41,009 bases of DNA from Ceratorhiza oryzae-sativae (lineage: Eukaryota; Basidiomycota; Agaricomycetes; Cantharellales; Ceratobasidiaceae): the NCBI GenBank assembly GCA_030998015.1, contig JARWMV010000128.1:1-41009 (forward strand). The letters run 5' to 3'. Each line of letters opens with the position of its first letter. The first letter of the stretch is position 1. Below, in pieces: positions 23,475-36,003 of this stretch. The notes beneath the pieces were generated by a model, which was not told where the DNA came from, made no database searches, and saw only the letters and a program-made list of their open reading frames with translations. Made by a program: the position numbers and the translations under genes.

Positions 23475-24035
23475 TTATAAAACTATTTTATACAACATCA
23501 TAGGGGGCATGTGCGGAGATAATCCTTGTTGCAGCGCGCTATGCGGCTGCGCAGAAGATCAGTTAGTGATTTAGCTGAAATTCGAATTCTAAAACCAGCA
23601 TCTTGTTTGGCAAGAGTACATTTTAAACCGAATTTGTTCTCTAAAACATTAATTAGAAGCTCAACTTCAGCCCGCCGGCGTTAGAGGGAATCCTAAAGAT
23701 TCCCTCGTAGAAAATGACGACCGTTCGTCATTTTCAGCCGGCGGCTAAATATCGATATTATGCCGCGCACTAGCAATCGCAAACGGTTGCGATTGCTCAC
23801 GTTGGTTGGTGGGACAAGTCCCACCAGCAACTAACGCGCGCGGAGAATGTGTTGCTATTGACCCCCAAACAAATGCAGCTACGCTGCATTGTTTGGGGGG
23901 GCAATAGCCCCCCAATACGCTGCAACGCATTGGGGGTCTATTGTAACTCTTTGACTAGATTTGCAAAAAACCTCCGTCTAATTATCATGTACAATGCCTT
24001 GTCTAAACATTAAACTGGGATTTAAACTCGTTATT
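23475..24035 (-). pseudogene. LAGLIDADG remnant (mirror copy)
   Basis: Mirror of 20386-20946. The T-run after GGAGG is one base longer here (six A on the plus strand near 23970) than in the left copy, a homopolymer difference inside the DGGF region. Confidence 0.73.
23672..23843 (-). mobile_element. DH element (mirror of 20578-20749)
   Basis: Right-arm copy in the same LAGLIDADG remnant. Confidence 0.92.
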
Positions 24036-24077
24036 CGTTTATTTTTATAAAGATCAGAGGGGTTACTTATAACCCAA

Positions 24078-24632
24078 TTCCCTCCGCGCTCTTTGATCGC
24101 CCGCAGGGCGGCCTAAGCGCGGAGGGCTCCACTAATCGATGATTTGCGAAGGCAAATCTACACCCTGCCTAGAGAACTGCGCTTTAGCGCACGTCTTGGC
24201 AGGGGTATCGATTAGCGGGGTTGTGTTTCATCACTGGAGGGGTTTCTTATAACCCAATTCCCTCCGCGCTCTTTGATCGCCCGCAGGGCGGCCTAAGCGC
24301 GGAGGGCTCCACTAATCGATGATTTGCGAAGGCAAATCTACACCCTGCCTAGAGAACTGCGCTTTAGCGCACGTCTTGGCAGGGGTATCGATTAGCGGGG
24401 TTGTGTTTCATCATTGGAGGCATCACATTGGCTAACAATTCTTGTAAGACAGAAATTGAATAAGACGGTATTACAATTATATAACCAATTCCCTCCGCGC
24501 TCTTTGATCGCCCGCAGGGCGGCCTAAGCGCGGAGGGCTCCACTAATCGATGATTTGCGAAGGCAAATCTACACCCTGCCTAGAGAACTGCGCTTTAGCG
24601 CACGTCTTGGCAGGGGTATCGATTAGCGGGGT
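24078..24632 (-). repeat. Three Z elements (mirror of 19790-20341)
   Basis: Right-arm copies in the opposite orientation, including the 180-bp tandem. Confidence 0.85.
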
Positions 24633-24687
24633 TTTGTTTATTTGCGTAACATTCCGTCGCGCTGGGTGCGCCCGAATGGATAAATCA

Positions 24688-24949
24688 CCCCCGCTCTATC
24701 GGCTAAAATCTTAGGTGTAACCCAAGATTTCAGCCGCCCTGCCTAGAGAACTGCGCTTTAGCGCACGTCTTGGCAGGGGTAATAAAGCGGAGGGTCGACG
24801 ACCCGTGGGTGTGGTTATCGAGGCCGCGTTCGCGGCGAGGTATTGCGAGGTACCCTGGAACTTTAAGTTCCAGGGTACCTCGGAATCAGACGCCCGCGTA
24901 CGCCAGGGCCGCCTTGGCTTAAGCCAAGGCGTTCGCAGGCGTGCACGGG
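24688..24949 (-). mobile_element. CG5 element (mirror of 19470-19731)
   Basis: Right-arm copy; two flanking bases (AC) are missing relative to the left arm. Confidence 0.87.
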
Positions 24950-25074
24950 TCACCTTTCGGGCGCACCCAGCGCGGCCGTCTCGCCGAGAATCGATGATTT
25001 GCGAAGGCAAATCTACATCGATTCTCGAGGGTTAAATTCCACTCATTTAAAACCTTAATTAGAAGATTGACTTC

Positions 25075-25246
25075 CCGCCGGCGTTAGAGGGAATCCTAAA
25101 GATTCCCTCGTAGAAAATGACGACCGTTCGTCATTTTCAGCCGGCGGCTAAATATCGATATTATGCCGCGCACTAGCAATCGCAAACGGTTGCGATTGCT
25201 CACGTTGGTTGGTGGGACAAGTCCCACCAGCAACTAACGCGCGCGG
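25075..25246 (-). mobile_element. DH element (mirror of 19173-19344)
   Basis: Right-arm copy. Confidence 0.92.
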
Positions 25247-25285
25247 AAGGTTGACAATTCATCCCATTTTACGGTCTTTTTATTA

Positions 25286-25448
25286 CCCGTGCACGCCTGC
25301 GAACGCCTTGGCTTGCCAAGGCGGCCCTGGCGTGCGCGCGGCTCGCCGCGAACGCGGCCTCGTTAACAATGCCCACGGGTCGTTGACCCTCCGCTTTAGC
25401 GGCTGAAATCTTGGGTTACACCTAAGATTTTAGCCGATAGAGCGGGGG
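25286..25448 (+). mobile_element. CG5 element (mirror of 18971-19133)
   Basis: Right-arm copy. Confidence 0.87.
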
Positions 25449-25764
25449 CATTATAACCCCAACTAGCTGCCCACCAAACAATGCAGCGTAGCTGCACATG
25501 TTTGGGGGTCAGTAGGGATCCTGTGGAGTCCGAAGAGGGCTAGGGTAGGGTAAAGCTTTGCTTTACTCGGCCCTAGCTAGTTGAAGCCTCTGCCGAGCCC
25601 GGCCGATCCATAGTAAGATGGTGCGATCTAATCTGGTTTCTATCTCGGTCAACATAGTTGACACGAGATAGGGTAAGGCCGGCAGGGGTATGATACGATA
25701 TCCTTTTCTAACCCCAATACACATTATTTTACTTACGTTTTCCCTTCTGGTAAATTACGAAGTC

Positions 25765-25936
25765 CCGCCGGCGTTAGAGGGAATCCTAAAGATTCCCTCG
25801 TAGAAAATGACGACCGTTCGTCATTTTCAGCCGGCGGCTAAATATCGATATTATGCCGCGCACTAGCAATCGCAAACGGTTGCGATTGCTCACGTTGGTT
25901 GGTGGGACAAGTCCCACCAGCAACTAACGCGCGCGG
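25765..25936 (-). mobile_element. DH element (mirror of 18482-18653)
   Basis: Right-arm copy. Confidence 0.92.
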
Positions 25937-25964
25937 GACTTCAAGAATATTCACCCCAAATACA

Positions 25965-26176
25965 CCGCCGGCGTTAGAGGGAATCCTTCCACGCAAGATT
26001 TATAAATTTATAAATCTTGCTGGACCGAAAGATTCCCTCGTAGAAAATGACGACCGTTCGTCATTTTCAGCCGGCGGCTAAATATCGATATTATGCCGCG
26101 CACTAGCAATCGCAAACGGTTGCGATTGCTCACGTTGGTTGGTGGGACAAGTCCCACCAGCAACTAACGCGCGCGG
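25965..26176 (-). mobile_element. DH element variant 2 (mirror of 18242-18453)
   Basis: Right-arm copy with the same loop hairpin. Confidence 0.92.
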
Positions 26177-26546
26177 GCCTTCGCAAATCCGCCAATGGAA
26201 CATTGGCGGGGTATTTAGAGTAGACCCTACGCGCTCAACAGGGCGGATACCACTAATAGAGCAGGGTACATACTTTATATGGTTATGATAGATTATTTTA
26301 TTTTGGAATACAAGGGTCCCTGTATTTTTCTTTTCGTCTTCCAGATGGAAATAGTCTCCACCCAGATTAAAACATGACAAATTAGGGGAATCCCTGTTGA
26401 AGATATACTTCTAAAGGGACCCAGTAATTTAATTTTATGTACATTTCAATTTTTCAAATTGACTGTTTATTTTTTACAAAAATGTCATCACTCAATTCAG
26501 GGGTCCCTAGATAAGCCACATCAAAGATGTGGCTATTTGCTTATGA

Positions 26547-26750
26547 CCCGTGCACGCCTGCGAACGCCTTGGCTTAAGCCAAGGCGGCCCTGGCGTGCGC
26601 GCGGCGTCTGATTCCGAGGTACCCTGGAACTTAAAGTTCCAGGGTACCTCGCAATACCTCGCCGCGAACGCGGCCTCGATATCCATTACCCCTCGGGTCA
26701 ACAGCATGTATTTATATATAAATACAATGCTGGTTGACCCTAAGCGGGGG
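26547..26750 (+). mobile_element. CG5 element (mirror of 17668-17871)
   Basis: Right-arm copy with TATGA on both sides. Confidence 0.88.
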
Positions 26751-27131
26751 TATGATTGTTTGATATGAGTAATCAGACTCGAACTGATGATATCTACGTT
26801 TTGGCTGGCTCAAAGATTACAACCTACTAGTATCCTCTAGAATTTAAGGCACTTCCGATAGATGCCAAGAACTCCAAGAACTAGTATTGTGGGCGCAAGG
26901 TAAGGGGATTGGAGTATTAATAGAATAACAAGTTTAACCTGGCAAGGGTATTGGCGGCCGTGTCAATTTCATTGACCGGGCGCCAATACTTGGACGGGCC
27001 CCCCAGTTTTACTACTGCCCCCCAAACAATGCAGCGTAGCTGCACATGTTTGGGGGTCAGTAGACGACAGGGGACTGCCGCGGGGTGATTTGCGAAGGCA
27101 AATCTAAAGGTTATTTAGGGGAATTAAAGGC

Positions 27132-27303
27132 CCGCCGGCGTTAGAGGGAATCCTAAAGATTCCCTCGTAGAAAATGACGACCGTTCGTCATTTTCAGCCG
27201 GCGGCTAAATATCGATATTATGCCGCGCACTAGCAATCGCAAACGGTTGCGATTGCTCACGTTGGTTGGTGGGACAAGTCCCACCAGCAACTAACGCGCG
27301 CGG
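27132..27303 (-). mobile_element. DH element (mirror of 17115-17286)
   Basis: Right-arm copy in the LAGLIDADG gene. Confidence 0.92.
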
Positions 27304-27617
27304 GCCTCTACTTCGTCAATTGCAAATGATTCTGTACAAAGAATCACTCTTTGACTTGATTTTTCGAAAGTTCCGTCCTCACATAACCAAAAAGCTAATC
27401 CCAGAGGAGTTAAAAGATCCCCAATGTTTGCAGGAATTATTTTTTTCCCCTCCGGATAGAATAAATCAAAGAATTCATTACAGCAAGGTAGTGCATGAGT
27501 TTGAAATCTTATAGTAGGATAAACTTTACCCGTTCTTTTATCAGGTCGGGGTGTTAAGATTTTAGGAGCTACAGAACAATAATCTTGGAATTTTGTATAA
27601 AGGTACTCTAAATACTC

Positions 27618-27789
27618 CCGCCGGCGTTAGAGGGAATCCTAAAGATTCCCTCGTAGAAAATGACGACCGTTCGTCATTTTCAGCCGGCGGCTAAATATCG
27701 ATATTATGCCGCGCACTAGCAATCGCAAACGGTTGCGATTGCTCACGTTGGTTGGTGGGACAAGTCCCACCAGCAACTAACGCGCGCGG
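27618..27789 (-). mobile_element. DH element (mirror of 16629-16800)
   Basis: Right-arm copy in the LAGLIDADG gene. Confidence 0.92.
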
Positions 27790-28572
27790 AGTACTTTGGA
27801 GAAATCTCAAACAAGCATTACCATTAATAGCTCGTTTATCTTTCTGAACATTAAGATCCCCTAGAATAAGACCAATGATTATTTCTTTTAACTCTTTTGA
27901 AAAATTAAATTGAGGTTCATTACTTAGCCGTGTGGGTTTAATGGGCGCTATCGAATTGGAGCAAAATACTAGGCCAGTATAAAAGTGTAATTCGCTAACA
28001 ATTGACCCCCAATGCCTTACAGCATGTTGGGGGGCAATTGCCCCCCCAAACAATGCAGCGTAGCTGCACATGTTTGGGGGGTCAATTGACTGAGTATAAA
28101 CAACATAGATTAATAATGCGAAGGTTATTACTTTAATAAAAAGATAAGTTTGTTTTGTGTTTAGCATGGTTTGGTTTTTATTTATCGATCTTATGACTTC
28201 ATGTTTCCTCTTCATTCTCTAAGACTAAACGCTTTTGAGAGTGAATGAGTTGGAACTTATCTAACAATGTTGGTTGTATAAGTCCCAATTTGGGTTTCCA
28301 AGTCCTCTGCGTGTGATGGAGATCTCCTTTATTAATAGGAGAATCCTCCGCAAACAAATTAGGTGCATTTCTCACGAAATGTTAAACCTAACTAGTTAAC
28401 ACAGAGATGGGCTGCGGATGCGGCGCATCAGTAGAACTTAGACCCTTTAGACCCCCAACAAGGCAATGGCCTCCCAATGCGGATGCCTGGGTAATTGCCC
28501 CCCAACATGCTGTAAGGCATTGGGGGTCAATTGCAATGTCGCCATTCAGTAGCTGACGACAGGGTTAGGCCT

Positions 28573-28794
28573 CCGCCGGCGTTAGAGGGAATCCTCAGAT
28601 GAGGTAGCCTTGACCATGAGTCTCATGGTCCAGGCTACCTCCCATAAAGATTCCCTCGTAGAAAATGACGACCGTTCGTCATTTTCAGCCGGCGGCTAAA
28701 TATCGATATTATGCCGCGCACTAGCAATCGCAAACGGTTGCGATTGCTCACGTTGGTTGGTGGGACAAGTCCCACCAGCAACTAACGCGCGCGG
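28573..28794 (-). mobile_element. DH element variant 1 (mirror of 15624-15845)
   Basis: Right-arm copy near tRNA-Gly. Confidence 0.92.
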
Positions 28795-28824
28795 AGAGTA
28801 AAGCACCCTTTGGCGCGAAGGAGT

Positions 28825-28896
28825 TATGAGTAATCAGACTCGAACTGATCATATCTAGGTGGAAGCTAGAAGTTATACCAACTTAACTATACTCAT
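28825..28896 (-). tRNA. trnG(ucc): tRNA-Gly(TCC) (mirror copy)
   Basis: Reverse complement of 15522-15593, identical where checked. The 3'-half copy is mirrored near 26764-26796. Confidence 0.92.
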
Positions 28897-29163
28897 GAAA
28901 ATTCATGCTCCAAATTTTTAAATTTTAGGGGGAAGTATCTTCTTTTATTAATTTTAGTATATCTAGAACATACTTTAGTTTGGAGTGCATAGCCTCACGG
29001 TTGGGATCTATAGATCCCCTATTTTTCCTTAAGGACCGCAGTTGGGAGGCCCTCCCTCCATCCAGAGGAGAAAAATTATTAGGCGTCCTGCTTCGTAGAT
29101 GCCCAAATTTTCATTTTAAGACCTTAAAATTAAATTTACCTAACAGATGTCATAAAGCCGATA

Positions 29164-29236
29164 AACATCTTATTGGATTTGAACCAATACCAGACTGCTT
29201 CGAAGGCAGTTGCTATACCAATTAAGCTAAAGATGC
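29164..29236 (-). tRNA. trnR(ucg): tRNA-Arg(TCG) (mirror copy)
   Basis: Reverse complement of 15181-15253, identical where checked. Confidence 0.92.
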
Positions 29237-29505
29237 CAGATCTAATGCAGCGCTCCTGTGCGTAACGCGTCCAAGTATTGGCGCCCGGTCAATGAAATTG
29301 ACACGGCCGCCAATACCCTAGCCCTCTTCGGTGCCCTACGAGGCAGCTGCAGTAGTAAATTAATCTAATCTGGTCTCTATCTCGGTCAACATAGTTGACA
29401 CGAGATAGGGTAAGGCCGACACGGGCGGCAGAGTCCCCGCACACGGAGGGTCATGACCGGAGACCCCCAATGATTGCAATCATTGGGGGGTGACCCCCGA
29501 CATTG

Positions 29506-29677
29506 CCGCGCGCGTTAGTTGCTGGTGGGACTTGTCCCACCAACCAACGTGAGCAATCGCAACCGTTTGCGATTGCTAGTGCGCGGCATAATATCGATAT
29601 TTAGCCGCCGGCTGAAAATGACGAACGGTCGTCATTTTCTACGAGGGAATCTTTAGGATTCCCTCTAACGCCGGCGG
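29506..29677 (+). mobile_element. DH element (mirror of 14740-14911)
   Basis: Right-arm copy, nested in the CCCCGACATTG hairpin. Confidence 0.92.
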
Positions 29678-29889
29678 GCATTACAATATCGGGGGGTTGC
29701 TGCCCACCAAACAATGCAGCGTAGCTGCACATGTTTGGGGGTCAGTAGTGACCGGGGGCTTAAACAATCGGGGTTTGTCAAACCTAAAGCTACCGCGCTT
29801 CTCAGCGCTCTTTGATCGCCCGAAGGGCGGCCTAAGCGCTGAGAACTCTAAATACCCCGCCAATGTTCCATTGGCGGATTTGCGAAGGC

Positions 29890-30101
29890 CCGCGCGCGTT
29901 AGTTGCTGGTGGGACTTGTCCCACCAACCAACGTGAGCAATCGCAACCGTTTGCGATTGCTAGTGCGCGGCATAATATCGATATTTAGCCGCCGGCTGAA
30001 AATGACGAACGGTCGTCATTTTCTACGAGGGAATCTTTCGGTCCAGCAAGATTTATAAATTTATAAATCTTGCGTGGAAGGATTCCCTCTAACGCCGGCG
30101 G
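29890..30101 (+). mobile_element. DH element variant 2 (mirror of 14316-14527)
   Basis: Right-arm copy. Confidence 0.92.
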
Positions 30102-30443
30102 TGTATTTGGGGAAATGGTCCCCTTTGCGCGGTACAATTTCCTAACTACGCGCCCCACCGGGGAGGTCGTTCTTATAAAACAAAAACGAGGTAATGTCGA
30201 CAAAACCACCCGCGGCGGAATATGAGGGGACCCCGTTTGTTTTTTTTTTTGATTGAACTTAGTGCTGACACAGCAGGGAAAACCAGGTGTTAGAGGGTTT
30301 TATAACCCCTATTTTTCCTGGGGGGCATTACCTGCTCGGTCATCGCAGATGTCCGGTTTTACCGGCCGGTCAACTATGTTGACACGAGACGGTAAAAAAC
30401 AGGTAATGCATGGAGGAGCCCCTGCGAGCCCCCGGCCCGCTCC

Positions 30444-30615
30444 CCGCGCGCGTTAGTTGCTGGTGGGACTTGTCCCACCAACCAACGTGAGCAATCGCAA
30501 CCGTTTGCGATTGCTAGTGCGCGGCATAATATCGATATTTAGCCGCCGGCTGAAAATGACGAACGGTCGTCATTTTCTACGAGGGAATCTTTAGGATTCC
30601 CTCTAACGCCGGCGG
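30444..30615 (+). mobile_element. DH element (mirror of 13802-13973)
   Basis: Right-arm copy near tRNA-Leu. Confidence 0.92.
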
Positions 30616-30668
30616 GGTGCGGATCTAGGGGTCGCAGGGGTGTACATAAAATGTAGTTCCTTCCGAAA

Positions 30669-30752
30669 TACGAGTAAAGAGATTTGAACTCTTACAATCA
30701 AATGATCATGAATTCCTAAGATTCACCTGGCTACCAGTTTCAGCATACTCGT
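30669..30752 (-). tRNA. trnL(uag): tRNA-Leu(TAG) (mirror copy)
   Basis: Reverse complement of 13665-13748, identical where checked. Confidence 0.92.
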
Positions 30753-31004
30753 TTTGAGTTACTACTTGGATTTTCTAACGCCGATTTTGGTAAGGACAGC
30801 ACTTAGTGCTGCCCATCCCCGCCCCGCCTTGATCTCCAGGCGGTAAGATAAGTCGCGCTGAATCCAACCACGTCTGTGACGTCCCCCTGGGGTCACTCTG
30901 GCCAAAGAGGGACCATTCGGGGTTGGTCGCTCCCGACCCGTATACTCTTCTCTTAAAGGAAAACTAAACCGTCGCGCTGGGACCGCCCGAATGGATAAAT
31001 CACA

Positions 31005-31266
31005 CCCCCGCTCTATCGGCTAAAATCTTAGGTGTAACCCAAGATTTCAGCCGCCCTGCCTAGAGAACTGCGCTTTAGCGCACGTCTTGGCAGGGGTAAT
31101 AAAGCGGAGGGTCGACGACCCGTGGGTGTGGTTATCGAGGCCGCGTTCGCGGCGAGGTATTGCGAGGTACCCTGGAACTTTAAGTTCCAGGGTACCTCGG
31201 AATCAGACGCCCGCGTACGCCAGGGCCGCCTTGGCTTAAGCCAAGGCGTTCGCAGGCGTGCACGGG
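31005..31266 (-). mobile_element. CG5 element (mirror of 13151-13412)
   Basis: Right-arm copy. Confidence 0.87.
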
Positions 31267-31471
31267 TCACCTTTCGGGCGCATTACCTATTTTTCACCGT
31301 CTCGTGTCAACATAGTTGACCGGCCGGTGAAAACTCGGTCATCGCAGATGTCCGGCAGGGGTTAGTCAAAGACTAACCCGCTTACCGTCCCCAGCGCGGC
31401 CGGCTCGAGGGTTAGTTTTGAGGTTAGGGTTGATTGTACATGGGCTTCGCCGAAGGCCATGGGTCCCAGGC

Positions 31472-31549
31472 CCGGTTAGGCCGCGTTCGTGGCGAGGTAT
31501 TGCGAGGTACCCTGGAACTTTAAGTTCCAGGGTACCTCGGAATCAGACA
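31472..31549 (-). mobile_element. CG5 remnant (mirror of 12868-12945)
   Basis: Right-arm copy. Confidence 0.72.
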
Positions 31550-31626
31550 CCCGCTAGGGTATTTACCTTAAACTGTAGTTGCATGGCAAATTTTCTATCA
31601 GGGTTGAAATTGTCAATTACATTATC

Positions 31627-31798
31627 CCGCCGGCGTTAGAGGGAATCCTAAAGATTCCCTCGTAGAAAATGACGACCGTTCGTCATTTTCAGCCGGCGGC
31701 TAAATATCGATATTATGCCGCGCACTAGCAATCGCAAACGGTTGCGATTGCTCACGTTGGTTGGTGGGACAAGTCCCACCAGCAACTAACGCGCGCGG
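31627..31798 (-). mobile_element. DH element (mirror of 12619-12790)
   Basis: Right-arm copy. Confidence 0.92.
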
Positions 31799-32483
31799 AG
31801 GTTAACTATTGACCCCCCAAACTGATGCAGCTATGCTGCATTGTTTGGGGTTGGGGGTCTACGGCAGGAGAAAAATCGGATAATTACGGTTTTATAACAA
31901 AAACTGTAAAATATATATTAAATGAAATCAGTTTTGCAGCGCGCTATGCGGCTGAGGCAGCGCGCTATGCGGCTGCCCATAACAAAAATAGATTAATAAA
32001 AGGGTTAATAAAATCATTTTTATAACGCCGGAACCTGTGACTCGGCGCCCTTAAACTTACATGGGCCATACCGTATCTATGATGTCCGACAGCCAATACA
32101 GGAGGTCCACGTTTACAACAAAGTTGACACGAGACGAAAAACTTAGAAAAATTAGTCTGGCCTCTATCTCGGTCAACATAGTTGACACGAGATAGGGTAG
32201 GGTTAAATTTGATTAACATATATAAAAAATAATGTCTCTTTTATATTTTACCTACCTCCTTTGTATTTGGGGTTTCTAAGGGCAAGCTCGTCCATAGGGA
32301 GAGGAAGCCCTCATAAATCCTAGGGAAGAGTCCGATCAAGAATAATACTGCGGACTCATACAGGGCTTGGACTAAAAACACTAGAGAACTTAACTTATCG
32401 CAGAAAGTTCAGTTATCTCTGTAGGGTAGACTGACTATACCCATGGGATAAATTATAATTCTCTTCCGGATTAGAAACGGAGC

Positions 32484-32655
32484 CCGCGCGCGTTAGTTGC
32501 TGGTGGGACTTGTCCCACCAACCAACGTGAGCAATCGCAACCGTTTGCGATTGCTAGTGCGCGGCATAATATCGATATTTAGCCGCCGGCTGAAAATGAC
32601 GAACGGTCGTCATTTTCTACGAGGGAATCTTTAGGATTCCCTCTAACGCCGGCGG
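32484..32655 (+). mobile_element. DH element (mirror of 11763-11934)
   Basis: Right-arm copy. Confidence 0.92.
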
Positions 32656-32983
32656 GATTTGAAGTTCTACCACTCTACCCAAACCCCAAAATTTCTAGGG
32701 ACCAACAGCCCATGACAAATTAGGGGTTAAATGAACCCTCGGCTAGATCTAAAGATCTGGATGACCCTTACTTACTCCCTGAAAGGGAGGAATCACGGGT
32801 CGGGTTTAATTTTCCTAACCTGACACGGTCGACAATTGACGCCGCCGGTTCGGCATTACCTCGTTTTTGGTTCATAAAAACGACTACCGCGCTTCTCAGC
32901 GCTCTTTGATCGCCCGAAGGGCGGCCTAAGCGCTGAGAACTCTAAATACCCCGCCAATGTTCCATTGGCGGATTTGCGAAGGC

Positions 32984-33195
32984 CCGCGCGCGTTAGTTGC
33001 TGGTGGGACTTGTCCCACCAACCAACGTGAGCAATCGCAACCGTTTGCGATTGCTAGTGCGCGGCATAATATCGATATTTAGCCGCCGGCTGAAAATGAC
33101 GAACGGTCGTCATTTTCTACGAGGGAATCTTTCGGTCCAGCAAGATTTATAAATTTATAAATCTTGCGTGGAAGGATTCCCTCTAACGCCGGCGG
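32984..33195 (+). mobile_element. DH element variant 2 (mirror of 11223-11434)
   Basis: Right-arm copy. Confidence 0.92.
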
Positions 33196-33491
33196 TGTAT
33201 TTGGGGAAATGGTTCCCTTTGCGCATTGGGAGGGGTTAAGAACTGTTAAAGTTAATAACCTTGGGGCTAAGCATTACAAACCATGACCCGGCGGCATGCT
33301 GTGACCCTAATGGTAAAAATTAAGCTGTGCTTATTTTACGCCCAAAATTTTAGTAGGTTCGTCATCACTTGTGGGGCGTGCTTCATCCTAGGTCTCTGCT
33401 GGGGCCTAGGAGGAAGCGGGAATTTAAGGATTCCCTAACACTCCGACAGGGTTGAACCAGCACTCCGAAAGCTTTCAAAATTACATTTTGA

Positions 33492-33719
33492 CCCGTGCAC
33501 GCCTGCGAACGCCTTGGCTCATATTGACCTTAAGGTCAATAATCAAGCCAAGTCGGCCCTGGCGTGCGCGCGGCGTCTGATTCCGAGGTACCCTGGAACT
33601 TAAAGTTCCAGGGTACCTCGCAATACCTCGCCGCGAACGCGGCCTCGATAACCATTACCCCTCGGGTCAACAGCATGTATTTATATATAAATACAATGCT
33701 GGTTGACCCTAAGCGGGGG
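33492..33719 (+). mobile_element. CG5 element (mirror of 10699-10926)
   Basis: Right-arm copy with the same unequal flanks. Confidence 0.86.
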
Positions 33720-33895
33720 TATGAATGAAGAACGAAGCCCTTCACCATAAGACGAAACCTAAGGCCATTTTAAGATTTACGGCAGAGTTCGCAGATTCTA
33801 CCGTGCATCTAAATATACTGTTAAAATGGGTAATCTAGTGGAGTATGGTAATATTTGAGAGTTAGGGTTAATAACTCCTTCTTTTATAAAAATTT

Positions 33896-34067
33896 CCGCC
33901 GGCGTTAGAGGGAATCCTAAAGATTCCCTCGTAGAAAATGACGACCGTTCGTCATTTTCAGCCGGCGGCTAAATATCGATATTATGCCGCGCACTAGCAA
34001 TCGCAAACGGTTGCGATTGCTCACGTTGGTTGGTGGGACAAGTCCCACCAGCAACTAACGCGCGCGG
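33896..34067 (-). mobile_element. DH element (mirror of 10351-10522)
   Basis: Right-arm copy in the CG5+DH composite. Confidence 0.92.
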
Positions 34068-34068
34068 G

Positions 34069-34278
34069 CCCCCGCTCTATCGGCTAAAATCTTAGGTGTA
34101 ACCCAAGATTTCAGCCGCCCTGCCTAGAGAACTGCGCTTTAGCGCACGTCTTGGCAGGGGTAATAAAGCGGAGGGTCAACGACCCGTGGGCATTGTTAAC
34201 GAGGCCGCGTTCGCGGCGAGCCGCGCGCACGCCAGGGCCGCCTTGGCTTAAGCCAAGGCGTTCGCAGGCGTGCACGGG
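34069..34278 (-). mobile_element. CG5 element (mirror of 10140-10349)
   Basis: Right-arm copy in the composite. Confidence 0.86.
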
Positions 34279-34355
34279 TCATATTAGATATAATAAATAT
34301 TCAAACCTGCGGACAGTTGCGCCTTACTCACAGATTCTGTTCAGGGAGGGGATTA

Positions 34356-34715
34356 TTAGTTAGGTGATATATCAAATGCAATCAATAAGCCTGGCACTAA
34401 TGCGATTAAGGCGATTGCTACAGGTAGTAAACCAGTCCAGCAGAAAATCATTAGTTGATCATATCTCAATCTAGGCAGAGTGGCTCTAAACCACACGAAT
34501 AGGAAACATACTAAACTAGTTTTTATAGCTAACACTACTGATTGCAGGTTTACAACCGTATCGTTAACAAAAATTTCAGGTAGCAAGTAGCCTCCAAAAA
34601 ACAATATAGCTGTTATACATGAGAATAACACTATTGAGCTATACTCTGCTAAGAAAAAGAAAACAAAAGGCACACTAGAGTGTTCTGTAAAGAATCCAGC
34701 CACAAGCTCGGATTC
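34356..34715 (-). CDS. nad1: NADH dehydrogenase subunit 1, exon 4 (mirror copy)
   Basis: Reverse-complement copy of 9703-10062 with identical predicted residues and stop codon. It belongs with the exon at 38732-39091 on the minus strand. Confidence 0.93.
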   Translation of the reverse strand, partial: ESELVAGFFTEHSSVPFVFFFLAEYSSIVLFSCITAILFFGGYLLPEIFVNDTVVNLQSVVLAIKTSLVCFLFVWFRATLPRLRYDQLMIFCWTGLLPVAIALIALVPGLLIAFDISPN

Positions 34716-34829
34716 CGTAAAGAAGAGAAATTTGAGAGGGTAACTTAGAAAAACTCACCAAAGTAAGGTGAGTTTCCCCGAATAAATTAAAATTTAAAGT
34801 CAGCTAAAACGAATTATTTATCTAATTTT

Positions 34830-35001
34830 CCGCCGGCGTTAGAGGGAATCCTAAAGATTCCCTCGTAGAAAATGACGACCGTTCGTCATTTTCAGCCGGC
34901 GGCTAAATATCGATATTATGCCGCGCACTAGCAATCGCAAACGGTTGCGATTGCTCACGTTGGTTGGTGGGACAAGTCCCACCAGCAACTAACGCGCGCG
35001 G
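34830..35001 (-). mobile_element. DH element (mirror of 9417-9588)
   Basis: Right-arm copy in the CG5+DH composite. Confidence 0.92.
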
Positions 35002-35002
35002 G

Positions 35003-35165
35003 CCCCCGCTCTATCGGCTAAAATCTTAGGTGTAACCCAAGATTTCAGCCGCTAAAGCGGAGGGTCAACGACCCGTGGGCATTGTTAACGAGGCCGCGTT
35101 CGCGGCGAGCCGCGCGCACGCCAGGGCCGCCTTGGCAAGCCAAGGCGTTCGCAGGCGTGCACGGG
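35003..35165 (-). mobile_element. CG5 element (mirror of 9253-9415)
   Basis: Right-arm copy in the composite. Confidence 0.86.
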
Positions 35166-35262
35166 TAATATTTACCGTTAAAAATTTTACCTGATCTAAC
35201 TTTTCGGGAAACTGTGGTCTTATTAACACCAAATTCAGCAGCTAGCTCTATTTGATTTTTGA

Positions 35263-35489
35263 CCCGTGCACGCCTGCGAACGCCTTGGCTCATATTGACC
35301 TTAAGGTCAATAATCAAGCCAAGTCGGCCCTGGCGTGCGCGCGGCGTCTGATTCCTAGGTACCCTGGAACTTAAAGTTCCAGGGTACCTCGCAATACCTC
35401 GCCGCGAACGCGGCCTCGATAACCAAACCCCTCGGGTCAACAGCATGTATTTATATATAAATACAATGCTGGATGACCCTAAGCGGGGG
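35263..35489 (+). mobile_element. CG5 element (mirror of 8929-9155)
   Basis: Right-arm copy with TTTGA repeats. Confidence 0.88.
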
Positions 35490-35679
35490 TTTGAATGTTT
35501 TAATCAAATTATTTTCCATGTCGTATATTCCTAAGGGATTTTTACTCATTACATCAGAAATTTTATTTCTAGTTTCAGAGGTATGGGTGAACATAGGATT
35601 TAACTCGCCAGGTTTGCTTCCATGCAAGATTTATAAAATCTTGCTGGACCTGATTAACTTAATTGATTCTAGTGTATGA

Positions 35680-35923
35680 CCCGTGCACGCCTGCGAACGC
35701 CTTGGCTTAAGCCAAGCAAGCTTGGCTCATATTGACCTTAAGGTCAATGTAAGCCAAGGCGGCCCTGGCGTGCGCGCGGCGTCTGATTCCGAGGTACCCT
35801 GGAACTTAAAGTTCCAGGGTACCTCGCAATACCTCGCCGCGAACGCGGCCTCGATAACCATACCCACGGGTCAACAGCATGTATTTATATATAAATACAA
35901 TGCTGGTTGACCCTAAGCGGGGG
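35680..35923 (+). mobile_element. CG5 element (mirror of 8495-8738)
   Basis: Right-arm copy with TATGA repeats. Confidence 0.88.
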
Positions 35924-36003
35924 TATGATTTTTCCCAAACATCGGGTGGTTGGTTTTATCTACAAATCTAGCTTTCATTTTAGATATTGCCTCAGCCGTG
36001 TGT

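Larger units (their letters stand above)
27104..28215 (-). pseudogene. Free-standing LAGLIDADG homing endonuclease, interrupted (mirror copy)
   Basis: Mirror of 16203-17314 with the same 90-bp in-frame hairpin pair and two DH insertions. Confidence 0.8.
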